Positions 45,626-57,982 of a stretch of DNA of 64,000 nucleotides are shown piece by piece. The stretch comes from Apodemus sylvaticus. Its lineage: Eukaryota; Chordata; Mammalia; Rodentia; Muridae. Numbering within the stretch: position 1 is the stretch's first letter; every line of letters begins with the position of its first letter. A program made the position numbers and the translations under genes. The notes beneath the pieces are model-generated. The model did no database searches. It was not told where the DNA came from and saw only the letters and a list, made by a program, of their open reading frames with translations. The DNA lies in the NCBI RefSeq assembly GCF_947179515.1, contig NC_067495.1, positions 88,347,861 through 88,411,860 of the forward strand, written 5' to 3'.

Positions 45626-46360
45626 AAACAATTCTATAATGAACTTGAGGATAACAAAGGGTTAACAGCAAGATTGAAGACATTTGTAGATACTCGATGC
45701 TCTGAGATAATTTGAGTTTTCCAAAGTATCATTTGAAAGTGTTTTCTCATGACCAAAACACAATATGGTTTCACAGAACAGACACAGATTCTCAGATTTG
45801 TCATTTCTTTCTTTTAGATAGGCATTAACATTATGGTCAGTGACAGTTCTTGGAATCTTCTAGTTACTTGCACCATGTATGATTATTTCTGCAAATCTTT
45901 CCCTACCAAGAGCTGCCCAGAGCTCAAAGCAATTATCTAGGAAAGAATTATATCAACAACCAAAAATATACCCTACATTTCAAAAATGATTAACTTGCTG
46001 CAGTGTGGAAAATAACACCAATCTATTCTCCTGTGTTGTATTTATTGCTCTAGCCCCCTTTCTTGTACATACAGGCTTGATTTTTGTAGCCAGAACCTCA
46101 AAGTTGTAGGCCTTATATGCTTACAAATGAATGTTAATATTATTTTACTATTAAAATTATATGTATATATTATAGGTGAAATCAGTGGTATGTTAAATCC
46201 TAATAGCTTTTCTGATTGAATGACCATAATTTTAAACTCTGAAGAACCAATATGTTGTAGATACCAAAATCTAAATTTAGTTACTGAATTCTATTGATAT
46301 GATGAGGCTACCTCTTCATCGCCATTTCATTCCTAAGAGGAAGATAGTGAATCTCCATCT
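45626..46360. other. No gene or recognised repeat
   Basis: Unique-looking AT-rich DNA. Confidence 0.5.
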
Positions 46361-46361
46361 G

Positions 46362-46442
46362 TCCCTATCCCTGTACCCCCTCCCTGTCCCTGTCCCTGTC
46401 CCTCTCCTTCTCCCTCTCGCCCTCTCCCTTCCCGACCCCCCC

Positions 46443-46478
<36 letters not shown>
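46362..46478. repeat. (CCCTGT)n C-rich tract joined to (TG)n
   Basis: 46362-46443 is C/T-rich with repeated CCCTGT and a C9 run, followed by about 17 TG units (46445-46478). Confidence 0.95.
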
Positions 46479-46479
<1 letters not shown>

Positions 46480-48700
46480 ACATATATGCACAAGTTACAC
46501 TATAACACATTCTACTAAGCAAGGGCTATACATTTCTTGGCTCTCCAGACCCTCTTATGACGAGGGGAAAGAATTAATTTTTTAAAATGCTTTTAACAGT
46601 TCTACTAGGTGCCTTCCTTGTTTCTGTAGTCAGACTTTTTTCTTTTCCTTTTTCAATGTTACCTTTTCCTTACATAAGTAGTAGAGGTTAATGGATTGCC
46701 CAGTTTTTTCCTTGCTCTTCCATTGTTATTTGACAATCATTGTATGCACTGTCTTCTTTTACATTGATTTGGGAGGATTTTTCACATTCATGAATAATGA
46801 ACTCCTAGACTGAACTTGTATACCCTTTAAAACAGCAAATACATTTTCTATGACTCTTGTTCCTGGAATTCTAACTCTGTGTAGGGGGTCCTGGTCAGAA
46901 GCCTTTGTCTTCTTGCTACTTACACTAACCAAAGCTTTGGCACTTTGTAAGAGCAGCTGTGTGCATGTGCTTATTTGGAGAAAACAAATTGGTTCTTCTC
47001 AATAAAGCAAATGATCTTGATATTTATAGACACTGTCTGGATATGCTTCTTTTAGCAAAAAGAAAAAAGTAAATATGTTCTTTACAGTTAAATCTATTTA
47101 AATTGTCACATACCCAATGCTAGCTACCATTTTGAGGAAAATAAATTGCTTTGTTTTCTAATGTCAAATTTGTCTGGAGCTGGAGTGCTCTTTTTTCTTT
47201 TCTGCAATCTTCATAGAATTTTAAATATTGCCTGATTTTCAAATATGTGCTTAATTTCCTTACCCACAATCCAACATATGAGGGAAAATAGCATTAGACT
47301 CAGTCTTACAATAAATAAAACATGTGCACATTTGTTTTAAAGAAAGAGGTAATGAATTTTAAGCATACTTTCAAGTCTTGACGGAGTCATGTTTTACAAA
47401 TATAATAAAGAAGCATTATTTATTTTGTTGTTTTGATTTCTTTGTTTTCAAGGATTTGAAGTATAGACCATCTGAAAAGTTAGAATAAATCTTTGAAAAG
47501 TGTTTCCTGAATCACCCTAGGGAAGGTGTTGAGTCACAGAGAACATACCTTTTCACCTTTTCATGAGTCAGGATAAGTCACTTTGACTGATTCACTGCCT
47601 GACCACTGGGCAAAGAATAAATCATGTAGGAAAATGTCAGTTGAAATGTTAGTGCACTTTAAGGTCATCTGTTGAAATTTTCCCATGTATCTGTATCATC
47701 TTCAAAAATCCCCAGCGCTAAAACACAGTTGTAAAGCAATGAAGGCATGTTTACTCTTCATTATCTTTCTTTCAACGTGTATAGGCTGAATTGTGCTCAA
47801 ATCCACTTTCAGAACCAAGATGGTAGGAATTAACTCAAAGAAACAACAGACCTTGGTAGTTTCAAGTGCAGATAGAAATCAATTTAGCAAATGTAAACTT
47901 TCTCCATTCTTCTCCAAAATTACTTAAATATAAAATAGTAATATCAAAAAATAGGGAAATTGAAATTGACCATAATGCCCCCAAAGTGGTGTTGAAGCAA
48001 CTATATGAAAATTATATCAGTTTAAAAATTTCAGATTTTCCCCATAACAGTAGCCAAGATACTTTATTAAGTTTTGGCAGCAATTCAGAAAACAGTTTCC
48101 TTACCATGTGCTAGATCATCAGTAAACATCCTTTTTAACAATATGTTATCAGACTCTAGCTAACAACTGGTACACAGAGAAGGAAAGCTAACAACAGAAT
48201 CTGAAGTAATTTTAAATACTTTTTAAAAATCAACTCCCTATTCTTCCATCTCCTAAAATAAATATTAAAATATAAGACCAGCATTATAGGACTGAACAAT
48301 TAATACTGAAATAAAGAAACGTCTCATCATGGTAAAGGATTACAGTTGCAATTATTACAGCTAACACTGTGGAAAATTGACTATGTGGTGCTAACTAACA
48401 CTTTCTACCACAGAAAATTTCAGCAGCAATTATAGCAATTTATCAAGCATTTGCTGAACTGCTATATACAATATGCTATGCACTGTTAAATGTCATTAAG
48501 ATGGAACAGTTCAAAATATTTGGGACTTTGAAAAACTCCCAACTCAAAAAAATGCATTAAAGTAACAATAAAAACCAATTATAAAATGGTTGACTATTAT
48601 CTTGCAGCCATTAAGGTAGCAAATCTATGCTTGTAAAAACAGGAAACGAATTACTATTCACTGCAACTATTACTCAAGTGATGGCTTCATGAATCAGACA
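46480..48700. other. Unique-looking non-coding DNA
   Basis: The least repeat-rich part of the window. An 82-codon frame at 47866-48114 has no domain. Holds the AP-1-like cluster described separately. Confidence 0.5.
47508..47594. promoter_or_regulatory. Cluster of five AP-1-like heptamers
   Basis: TGAATCA at 47508-47514, TGAGTCA at 47530-47536 and 47564-47570, TAAGTCA at 47574-47580 and TGATTCA at 47588-47594. Two are the exact AP-1 (Fos/Jun) consensus. Their density in non-repeat DNA is compatible with an enhancer, but this is inference from motifs only. Confidence 0.25.
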
Positions 48701-48714
48701 AGTTTGCTATTCGG

Positions 48715-48785
48715 CACTTCATACCCAATATCTAGATTAGTGCATGGCACATAACAGGCACATAAGCATGTGTTGAATGAAACAG
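48715..48785 (-). mobile_element. MIR-family end relic
   Basis: 'agtgcatggcacataacagg' and 'gcatgtgttgaatgaaac' match the MIR 3' region in antisense. Confidence 0.6.
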
Positions 48786-48984
48786 GTGTAGACTTGACAA
48801 GCAAGTCATCAATGATCTCTTGTGATTAAACTCAAAAAAAAGGTCAGGAAGAACAGAGATACTTGCAATAACACTAAATGTGAAGCCTCTTGCTTTCAAA
48901 ACACTTTATGAATAACTGTGTTTGTAAGTGCACATTTATTGGCTATTTTTATTTTATACACAAATCACTAAAAAGAAAATTAGC

Positions 48985-49225
48985 TGTAGGTATTAGTTCA
49001 CTACTGCTGTCACAGCAAAGTACCACAGACTCAGCAGCATAAAAATCAGAAATCTACTTCAATATAACTCCAGAGGCTAGTATTTCAAGGTCCAGGTGTC
49101 AGCAGTGCCACTGTCTTCTGAATCCTTTCACCTCTCTCCCTTGCTTATAGATAGATAAGTTCCTCCTATGTTTTCCCAGAATCTCTTCCCTGTGTGTCTA
49201 GCCTAGCCTCTTTTTAAGAGATAGT
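48985..49225 (-). mobile_element. MLT1-like LTR, reverse
   Basis: 'tattagttcactactgctgt', 'cacagcaaagtaccacagac', 'ctccagaggctagtatttca' and 'aaggtccaggtgtcagcag' follow the antisense MLT1 head. Confidence 0.7.
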
Positions 49226-49814
49226 AGCAATATTCAGACATATTATTTTAAAACAGGAAGTGGGGGCTCACTGTACAGCCTATGGCCCCATATAACCTAC
49301 CCAGTCATATGGCAAGTGAGTAATAGAAATATAATCATAAAATATATTTTAATGAATATGTAACTGAGCTAATGGTTAATGCCATACAGATGGACAGAAA
49401 GATAACAGAAGATATTACAATGGTATAAACTTTACCCATAAGAGTTGAGTGAACTTAAAAAAAATATACATTCATCATAGATATTTGAGAGCATTTCCTG
49501 GGCTGTCTTTTGTTGATTTTATTGCCATTGCTGCTGTTGTTTTGATTTGTTTAAGTTTTAGATTGATATTTTCTTAATAAGGGCTACAAAGGTCTAGAAA
49601 ATTTAATATTTCTGCAAGATATGATCAATTTATTTCTTCTCAACCAAAACAAGTATATTAAATTGTATATTCCCATGGAGTTATACCTACAATAATTATT
49701 CCAGCAGATGGTTAGTATACTGGAAACTCTGATTTTAAAGGAATTAAGGGGATCTATTCTAGCCCCCTGGAGTATTTGTTTATGGATTTCACATACTAAA
49801 GGAAACCTTTTTGA

Positions 49815-49980
49815 GTTGTCTTGTTGCTGTGAAAAAAATACCTAACCAAACCAACTTAAGAAAGGAAGTTCTTGTTCTGGCTCAGAGTCTGAGACTACAG
49901 TCTATCATGGCGAGGAAGTCACAGTGGCAGGAGTTTGAGGAGGCTCATCTCATTGTATCTACAGTTAAGAGGTAAAGAGC
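49815..49980 (-). mobile_element. MaLR LTR fragment, reverse
   Basis: 'gttgctgtgaaaaaaatacc', 'ttgttctggctcagagtc' and 'tatcatggcgaggaagtcac' match the same subfamily as 57983-58357. Cut off by the L1 that follows. Confidence 0.7.
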
Positions 49981-49981
49981 A

Positions 49982-51010
49982 CACCATGTGTATTCTTTTG
50001 TGATTGAGTTACCTCAAACTGGAATTTTCCAGTTCCAACCATTTGCCTAAGAATTTCATGAATACATTGTTTTTTTATTGGTGAGTAGTATTCCATTGTG
50101 TAAATGTACCACAGTTTCTGTATCATTCCTCTGTTGAGGGACATCTAGGTTGATTCCAGCTTCTGGCTATTATAAATAGGGCTGCTATAAAAATAGTGGA
50201 TCATGTTTCCTTATTACATGTTGGAGCATATTTTGGGTATATGTGCAGGAGTGGTATAGCTGAGTCTTCAGGTAATACTATGTCCAATTTTCTGAGGAAC
50301 TACCAGACTGATTTCCAGAGTGATTGTAACAGCTTGTAATCCCACCAGCAATGCCAGAGTATATGCACTCACTGATAAGTAGATATTAGCCCAAAAGCTG
50401 TGTATACCCAAGATACAATTCACAGACCACATAAGGTTCAAGAAGAAGGAAGACCAAAGTGTGGGTGCATCAGTACTTCTTAGAAAGGGAAAAAATTACT
50501 CATGGGAGCAAATTCAGAGACTGAATTATTAAGCAGAGACTGAAGCAAAGGCCATTCATAGACTGTCCCACCTGGGGATTCATCCCATATACAGTCACCA
50601 AACTCCTACAATATTGTAGATGTTTGCTGAAAGGAGTCTGTTATAGCTGTCAGCTCCTGAGAGACCTTGACAGAGCCTTACAAGTACAGAGGCAGATACT
50701 CACAGCCAACCATTGAACTGAGCATAAGGTCCCCAATGGAGGAGTTAGAGAAAGGAAGGAGCTTAAGGGGATTGAAAACCCATAGGAAAAACAACAATAT
50801 CAACAAACCAGAACCCCCAGAGCTCCCAGGGACTAAGCCACAAATGAAGGAGTACACTTGGAGGGACCCATGGCTCCAGCAGCATAAGTAGCAGAGAATG
50901 GCCTTGTCAGACATCAATGGGAGGAGAGGCCCTTGGTCCTATGAGTGCTTCATGCCACAATGTAAGGGAATTGAGGGCAGGGAGTCAGGAGTGGGTAGGT
51001 GGGTGGGTGG
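49982..51010 (+). mobile_element. L1 with 5' inversion, 3' tail missing
   Basis: 49982-50358 is antisense ORF2 C-terminal sequence ('ccagcttctggctattataa'). 50359-51010 is sense, starting at 'tatgcactcactgataag', the next ORF2 bases, and continuing through the 3' UTR ('gaccttgacagagcctta', 'ctttggagggacc'-type text). The L1 homology stops in a G-rich run near 51010 with no A-tail or TSD seen. Confidence 0.8.
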
Positions 51011-52590
51011 AGGGACAAAGTACAAAGCTGACAACTATGAACTATGGCAAACCTCATTGCAAAGCTATATAGATAGCATTGCCAGTGTAGTAGATGAGGT
51101 CACTAAGTAAGTCCTAAATATAAAGGGGCAAATAACTCATAGAGAATAAGACAAGTCAAACTTTCCCAATTTATGCAAGCAGTAGAAGCTAAGAACATTG
51201 CTTGTATGTTCAAATAAATTGAGAGTGATGTTGACTACTTTAGATACTCAGTTATAAGAAAACATATCCCCAAAGTCAAAGTGTCTTACTTTGATTATGC
51301 TATAACATATAGCTTTCATTTGACAGTTTTCTGTAATTAAGATTTCTCAATAGATAGGAGCAGGGGTTGAAGAAATTTCAGAGGAAGTTTCCAGAGCAGA
51401 CAAATAAAACATGAGGTGGGAAGGTAAAATACAGACAAATGATGAAATAGATGCTATCTCTTCCTCTGACGGTGAAAAGTCAAAGTATGTTGTTGGTACT
51501 TAGCAATGTCCCTAAAGTGCCTTTAGATACAGTTTTTGTATTTGTTTTTGTTTTTTGTTTGTTTTGTTTTCTAAGGGTTTTCTGAAATTGAAAATTCCAA
51601 AATAGTAACTCAGGAAACATTCCTGAAAATTTTTCCATTGTTTTCCTTTTAAGATCTATGAAGGAAACAAAGTGGTCAGTAGCTAAATCATTTCTAGCCT
51701 TAGCATACTCCTCAGGAAAGCTGATCAAATACTCAGCTATTCTTTTCTGAAAGAAGAGCTGGAGTGAATATGATCAAAATACATGATGCACAGGCCCTTA
51801 CATTACACAATTAAAATATCCTAATAAAAAAATTAAAAGAAAATTCTCCATGCTAACTCAGGTAATGAGTATATTATAATGAATGCTTTTTTACCCTGAT
51901 TCTTCCATGCAATTCCTCAAATAGTGATTTTTGGCAACTAAACTGGTGGCTGTTGCTTCTCAGATTGATCTAGTAAAGACTAATTTTACCTCATATTTGA
52001 TATAAAGCATTTTGTTTTCATCCTTAGTCATCCTCCAAGCTTGTACTTCTTCAGACATGCTCCCTGTTTTTTTCTGAGGAATGAACTGAGGGAACCAGGA
52101 AATTTCTATTTCAATAGCTAGGTTTAAATTGCTTGCCTTTGAAGGACAATAAGATGTTCTGAGGTGAAGGAGGAAGAAATGTCTCTATGGCTTGAAATAG
52201 GTCATCTTGACCTCTTTGAAAATAGAGTTGCATTCTTTTATATTTTTGTGTGTCTGTAGTTCTGAGAATGGAATCTAGGGTCTTGAACATGCTGGGCAAA
52301 CACTCTACCTCCTCTCAAACACAGAATCTTTAATTTTAAAGAAGAATTCATAGCCAATACAATTCTGAATCATATAAAGATTAAGTTTCCATGGTGGGCC
52401 ATCAACCAGGCTTGTCAAAAGGACTGAAAATGTGCACAGATTCTTTGGAAGTGACTTCCTAGATCCAACCCTTCTCTGAACCCCATCTTTAGTAAAACAA
52501 GCATCTCTTCACCTTTTCACTGCTTTAGAGACAGTCTAAAATAATAACTGGGGTAAAAAATATAGTAAAAAATAACTGACTCATTAATCG
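51011..52590. other. No gene or recognised repeat
   Basis: AT-rich DNA. An 82-codon minus-strand frame at 51480-51728 is crossed by a G/T-rich run (51540-51570) and has no known domain. Confidence 0.45.
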
Positions 52591-53061
52591 GCTTGTTATT
52601 TGATATGGGTGAAGCTTTGATTAAATAAACCCAATACACTGTGATTGGCAGATGCCACATGAATTTATTAACAAATGGGACAGAAGCTTTAGAGATGTTC
52701 TTGATTTTTTTTCTATTTGTGTGTGTTTCAGTGTGTGTGTGTGTGTGTGTGTGTTGTGTGCATATGTGTGTGCCTGCCTGTGTGCGTATTTAGGACAAAA
52801 GGAGGAAATGTATCCAGCTCTATCACTCCCCTCCTTATTGCCTTGAAACCAGGTTTTAATGAAACAGAATCCGACTGCACTGGCTAGACTACCTGACCAG
52901 TAAGCTACTAGGAACTGCTTCTCTCAGCTTGTTATTTGAGATTGGTGAAGCTTTGATTAAATAAACCCAATATACTCTGATGGGCAGATGCCAGATGAAT
53001 TTATTAGCAAGTGGGACAGAATCTTTAGAGATATTTTTGCTTTTTTTTTTATTTGTGTATA
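52591..53061 (+). repeat. Tandem direct duplication, 336-base period
   Basis: 52591-52725 and 52927-53061 share 'gcttgttatttga', 'ggtgaagctttgattaaat', 'aaacccaata' and 'gaatttatta' in register at an offset of 336, roughly 88% identical by eye. Between them lie a (GT)n run and other sequence. The right copy's continuation (53062-53190) may be the original continuation of the unit. Confidence 0.85.
52731..52790. repeat. (GT)n microsatellite, imperfect
   Basis: GT run with GCAT and CCTG interruptions, within the duplicated unit. Confidence 0.92.
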
Positions 53062-53189
53062 CATGTGTTTGGTGTATGCATGAACCAAACACTAAAGAAT
53101 TATGGCCATGTCCAGATTGTTCATTAGTGATAAAGCTTTGAACTCAAGTTCTCATGACAGTTAGTAAAAAGTCTTCTCTGTTAACTTTT

Positions 53190-53590
53190 CTTTCTCTCCA
53201 TGAGTTTTGTCTCTCTCATATGCCATATATAACTAAACAGAAAATATTGTAATCCATTCAAAATATACTTGTTATATGAGCTCTTGCCACATCCACCACT
53301 GCCTGCCTGGTGCTGAACATCACCATCTGCCAAAACATCCCTTTCAGGAGGATCCTTGCTTCTTTTGTTCTCCTGAAAGATACATCTATTCCAAGGTTGT
53401 GACTGTAACTTCAAGTAATTTAGCTTCTCTGATCTCTGGTTAAAATCCTAGATGATCTAGAAGTCCTAGGGTAATGCCTCAGGACTCCCTGAACAAGAGC
53501 TTTATTTCTTATGTTGATCATAATCACACTCCTCAATGACAAAATAATGGGTTTTGAATCCTAGAACATCAAAATTCCTCCAGTTAAAAA
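53190..53590. other. No gene or recognised repeat
   Basis: Nothing identified. Confidence 0.45.
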
Positions 53591-53591
53591 G

Positions 53592-53738
53592 AGGGCAAAA
53601 CCAGAACAGAGAAGTGGGAAGGGTTGGGTGGGAAAGCAGGGGGAGGGAAGGAGGCTGATGGGACTTTCAGGGAGTGGGGGTCTAAAAAGGGGGAAATCAT
53701 TTGAAATGTAAATAAAAAATATATCAAATAAAAAAAAA
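53592..53738 (+). mobile_element. L1 3' UTR, sense, very short insertion
   Basis: 'gggcaaaaccagaacagag', G-rich tract, 'gaaatcatttgaaatgtaa' and an 'atatatcaaataaaaaaaa' tail. About 147 bases; no clear TSD. Confidence 0.93.
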
Positions 53739-53959
53739 TCCCTAAAACCCTAAAAGATGATGTCCTTAATGATGAACTTGCCACATATTCAAAACCTACG
53801 ACTGAAAATCCACCAACCAGTTATCACTGATTAAAATGTTACATGAGTAATAGAAAGCCAAATCCTGGTAAAGGAATTGATCAGTTTTCTATTGAATCTG
53901 GGAGGGTTGCTTTATAACAAGCAGAAGGACTACCTAGAAATATGATGAAGTATTATTTT

Positions 53960-53961
<2 letters not shown>

Positions 53962-54007
<46 letters not shown>
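53962..54007. repeat. (TA)n microsatellite
   Basis: About 23 TA units. Confidence 0.97.
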
Positions 54008-54010
<3 letters not shown>

Positions 54011-54473
54011 TGCTTCTAGAGGACATTAATATGCAATTCTGAGCAGACACAGTGAAAAAACCGAAATTGAATGCCCTAAGTTGGGGTGGGGGAATTCATT
54101 CAGGGCTTCAAAATTCAGTTCATTATCATGGATATTGTTATGAACTACCTTAGGTAAATTTCATTTAATCTACCCCCAAATACACATTTTTATATATTGA
54201 GTTTTATCATTAGTTTTTGCCTGCTGTCATTCTTCTTTTTTCTTTTCCTGCTACTTTAAATTGTCAACATTAAAATAAAATCATTTGTTACCTTGAATTT
54301 TCAAAGATGAAGGTTTAAGCTATATAAAGCCTTTTGTAACATTCTAATTTGTCTTATGCCTTGTTCCTAAATTTGCTGCTGTAACACTCTATATCTCAAT
54401 GTTGAATTCCAATGTAAGGTTTGCTGTGTATATATGAATATTGGAACTTCAATAATTGAAGAAGTGTTCATAA

Positions 54474-54487
54474 TATATGTATGTATG

Positions 54488-54530
<43 letters not shown>
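54474..54530. repeat. (TATG)n-(TA)n microsatellite
   Basis: TATG units followed by about 20 TA units. Confidence 0.97.
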
Positions 54531-54536
<6 letters not shown>

Positions 54537-54904
54537 ACCCTCAAAATCTCAGCTTTGAGTGACTGTGTATATGGCAGCAATACATGGTGGTTTATAATTA
54601 ATACTTTGAAAGGACTTAGGTTTACTTAGGTTTTTAAGGGTGCACTAAAAAAGCATACATAACTTTAGTTGTAAAGCTGACTAGACACAATCAACCTCCA
54701 CAGTTATATGTATCTATATGTTTCAAGTTTTTGAATTATGTCTGAAACATAATTCATCTGTTTATAACTGTTAAGCCAATGAGGCTATCATGAGGATTCT
54801 GATTTTTGTGTTTTCAAAAATATGTTTGCTATTATTGTCATTATGTAGATTTCAATGAAAAATTCCATATTTTTCTAAAGTTTTCCTCTAAAATGTAAGT
54901 AATT

Positions 54905-55034
54905 AATGGCTATAGGGATCACTCATTAGTTAAATGTTTGCACTGCTCTTGCAAAGGATGACTCACATCTGCCTGGAACTCCAGTTCTAGAGGATTCTAC
55001 ACCCATTTCTGCCTCAGTAAGCGACTGCATTCAC
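54905..55034 (+). mobile_element. B3 SINE, internally deleted
   Basis: 'ctgctcttgcaaaggatgac', 'tgcctggaactccagttcta' and 'ctcagtaagcgactgcattc'. The usual 'gggttcggttcccagca' region is deleted or unrecognisable. Its CA-prone 3' part leads into the CA microsatellite. Confidence 0.65.
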
Positions 55035-55105
55035 TCACACACAGACACACAGACACACAGACACACAGACACACACACATACACACACACACACACACAC
55101 ACAGA
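55035..55105. repeat. (ACACAG)n-(CA)n microsatellite
   Basis: Hexamer ACACAG units then CA, in the B3 tail. Confidence 0.96.
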
Positions 55106-55379
55106 TAAATGTAACTAAAACTAAAACCAGATCCTTAAAATATAAGTAATTGTGGTTCAATGTGATTTGTGCTAGCAGAAGGAAAGGATGTGGAACTACT
55201 AGAAATATTTGTGAGCTACTCAGATGGTAAGTGATTAAGCTTGAAAATGTAAAATGAATGCACACAGTTATCACATGAAACAGAGAATTCCCCTGGTGTC
55301 CCATTGTATATATTCACTATAATCAGTGCTGTATTGCTAAAGATATTTTTATTCATGCAACCTCCATAACCTGTACCCA

Positions 55380-55790
55380 TGTTCTCAAATTGACCCTACT
55401 TTTAACCCTTTTTGTTCTCTTGAAAGTATCACTTCTGCATTCATGACATACATCCATACATAATTTTTTGTATCTTTATAAAAGGAACCACATATGAGAG
55501 AAAACATGATAATTATCATTTTGAGACTGGCTTAGTTCAATTAATAAGATGATCTTCAGCTGTAATTTCCTCCAAAATCATTTTCCTATAAATAATATAA
55601 CTCATTTTTGTTGAAAATTTATACCATGTATGAATATCACATTTTCATTTTGCCATTTTACACCTAGGTTGGTTCTATAACTTACTGTGGATGGTTCTGC
55701 AATAAACACTGATGTACCCATTCACTTCTATACATTGTGCCTTGAGAAAATTCTTAGGAGAGTAAAAGTTGATATGCTTTGCTAAATATA
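55380..55790 (-). mobile_element. Ancient L1 3' region, reverse
   Basis: 'aaccacatatgagagaaaac', 'tttgagactggcttagttca' and 'ggttctgcaataaacact' follow antisense ancient L1 text. Diverged; no frame. Confidence 0.7.
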
Positions 55791-55911
55791 CTCCTTCAGT
55801 TCTAAGACGAACTCAGAATATGAGTAGCAGTCCATTTTTGTTTGTTTATATAGTTTCAATGTGAACTGCTTTGTATTGGGTAACCATTCTCAGGAGAGAC
55901 TCAGTATGGCA

Positions 55912-55932
55912 TTTGTGTGTGTGTGTGTGTGT
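55912..55932. repeat. Short (TG)n
   Basis: About ten TG units. Confidence 0.9.
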
Positions 55933-55934
55933 AT

Positions 55935-56092
55935 AACAACAATAATGAAAGAAATGAGGCTCTCAATTTAAGAGTAGGGAAGACATGGGAGAAGTTGAAA
56001 GGAGGGAACCTGGGAGGGGCCAGAGCAAGAAAAGGAAAGAGGGAAGTTCTGTGTTTACATTTTAATCAAAATCATATTTTTTAAAAAAAAGA
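55935..56092 (+). mobile_element. L1 3' end (Lx-type), sense
   Basis: 'aacaacaataatgaaagaaa', 'tgaggctctcaattt', a G/A-rich stretch, then 'acattttaatcaaaatcata' and an A-run match an older murine L1 3' terminus. Confidence 0.6.
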
Positions 56093-56614
56093 ATTGTATG
56101 CTAAGATTTATCTTGCACCCAGGAAGGGCAGACTCCCCATATCTATACAATAAATTTAAGTTTCTCTCAAGAATCTTCAGCTTGGAAAGCTAATTGAAAA
56201 CAGATATATTTATGACTATACACTCACTCAGTTACTTTGGGACTTAAAGTTAAAACTGACCTCAAATGACAGGGTCCAGTCAAAGGCACATTATAGCACT
56301 GGTATTATTCTATTCAATGGGCCTCCCATTCAAGGATTTTCATGCACTGAAAATCTCTATGAATCTTTACTGCTTTAATTTTTTGTCTTGGAACATTCCT
56401 TTATATCTCTCACACTGCTACCTCACCATCATTCCCACCAGATTTCTGAAGCAAAATAAGTAGATGCTGTAAGACACAGATCTTAAGAATGTATGAACAG
56501 TTACCCAGAGTTTAATAATTTGTGAAACATGGATCATAATTCTAGTTCCTTTATCACATGGTAAATGTTTTATTAGCATAGCAAAAGAAACAATGACCTT
56601 CAAATTGAGAATGG
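56093..56614. other. No gene or recognised repeat
   Basis: Nothing identified. Confidence 0.45.
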
Positions 56615-57038
56615 TTACAAAAAATGTGGTATATTTACACAATGGAGCACTATTCAGCCATTAGAAACAATGAATTCATGAAATTCTTAGACAAATGGAT
56701 GGAGCTGGAGAACATCATACTAAGTGAGGTAACACAGTCTCAAAAGATCAATCATGGTATGCACTCACTGATAAGTGGATGTTAGCCTAGAAGATTGGAA
56801 TACCCAAGATATATTCCACATATTAAATGATGTCCAAAAAGAATGGAGGAGTGGCCCTTGGTTCTGGAAAGACTCAGTGCAACAGTATAGGGGAATACCA
56901 GAACAGGGAAGTGGGAAAGGGTAGATGGAGGAACAGAGGGAGGGAAGAGGGCTTATGGGACTTGCGGGGAGTGGGGACCCAGAAAAGGGGAAATCATTTG
57001 AAATGTAAATAAAAATATATCACTAAAGAAAAAAAAAG
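56615..57038 (+). mobile_element. L1 3' end, 5'-truncated, mouse type
   Basis: Starts at 'caaaaaatgtggtatatt' (ORF2 C terminus), passes 'cactgataagtggatgtta' and the G-rich 3' UTR, and ends 'aaatatatcactaaag' plus A-run. No confident TSD. Confidence 0.93.
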
Positions 57039-57039
57039 A

Positions 57040-57980
57040 AAATGAAACATATTTAGTCTTTGATACCTATTAAGCCATCATGAAACTTGGTGCCTTAGGC
57101 AATAATTATCTATTGACTGCAATTTCTATGGGGAAAATTATCAGGTGGACATAGTAGGGCTTGATCACCAGTACTGGCTTTGCTCTTATGACCATTTGTT
57201 CTCCAGAAACCAGTCCAGAATTCTATACATAATAATGCAAGGTTTTCATGGAGCAAGAATAAATGCTGTATGGCCTTGTGTAATCTACACTAAGAACTGA
57301 ATCTGGGATTTCCATGATCTTTTGGTGATAAACAAAATGGTACAAAGCCGGTATTTAAGAAATAAAGAAACAGTTTCAGCCTTAATGGGAGGATCTACTT
57401 CCTGGCCATTGTAGTCTGTTCTAGAAACCATCATGAGTCCTGCCTAAGCCTAAATAATAAGCCAAAGTTAGGTAAGTCAGAAATATATTAAAAGGTAAAT
57501 ATTGAAATTATTTGAATGAGAAGTTGTCTAGGATTGGGTATACATTCTAGCAATACCACACTGGATGATTACTGGAAAATGAATTAGACTTGATTACTAG
57601 AGAGCATGTTTAAAGACAATAGCATTGTTTAGAAACAATATTTTTAATTTGGCAAATAATGACCTCATCAACTGTAGTAGTTATGAGGATAAAGAGGGAT
57701 GAGGAAATAGAGAAGAAAGGGACCTATAGGATACTTATGGAGTTGGTAGATAATAGAAGAGCATTAAAAATCATGAACCATAATAGACCTTAAATTAACT
57801 TTTGATTGTAATCCCAGATTATTTGTCTTTCAGTTACTTTCAGGCTCTAAACTGATATTTGAGCAGTGCCACCAATTATCTACTTTTAAGCAACATTGCT
57901 TCTAAAGCTGTTCAATCATAGTTTTATGTGTCACAAATAAAGCAGGCCCCTCAATAAATTCTTATTCTAAATCCATAGTC
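57040..57980. other. No gene or recognised repeat
   Basis: AT-rich unique-looking DNA. Confidence 0.5.
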
Positions 57981-57982
57981 AT

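Noticed and set aside
47866..48114. 82-codon frame in unique DNA as a small gene
   Set aside because: No recognisable domain, poor start context, ordinary AT-rich composition. The length is within chance.
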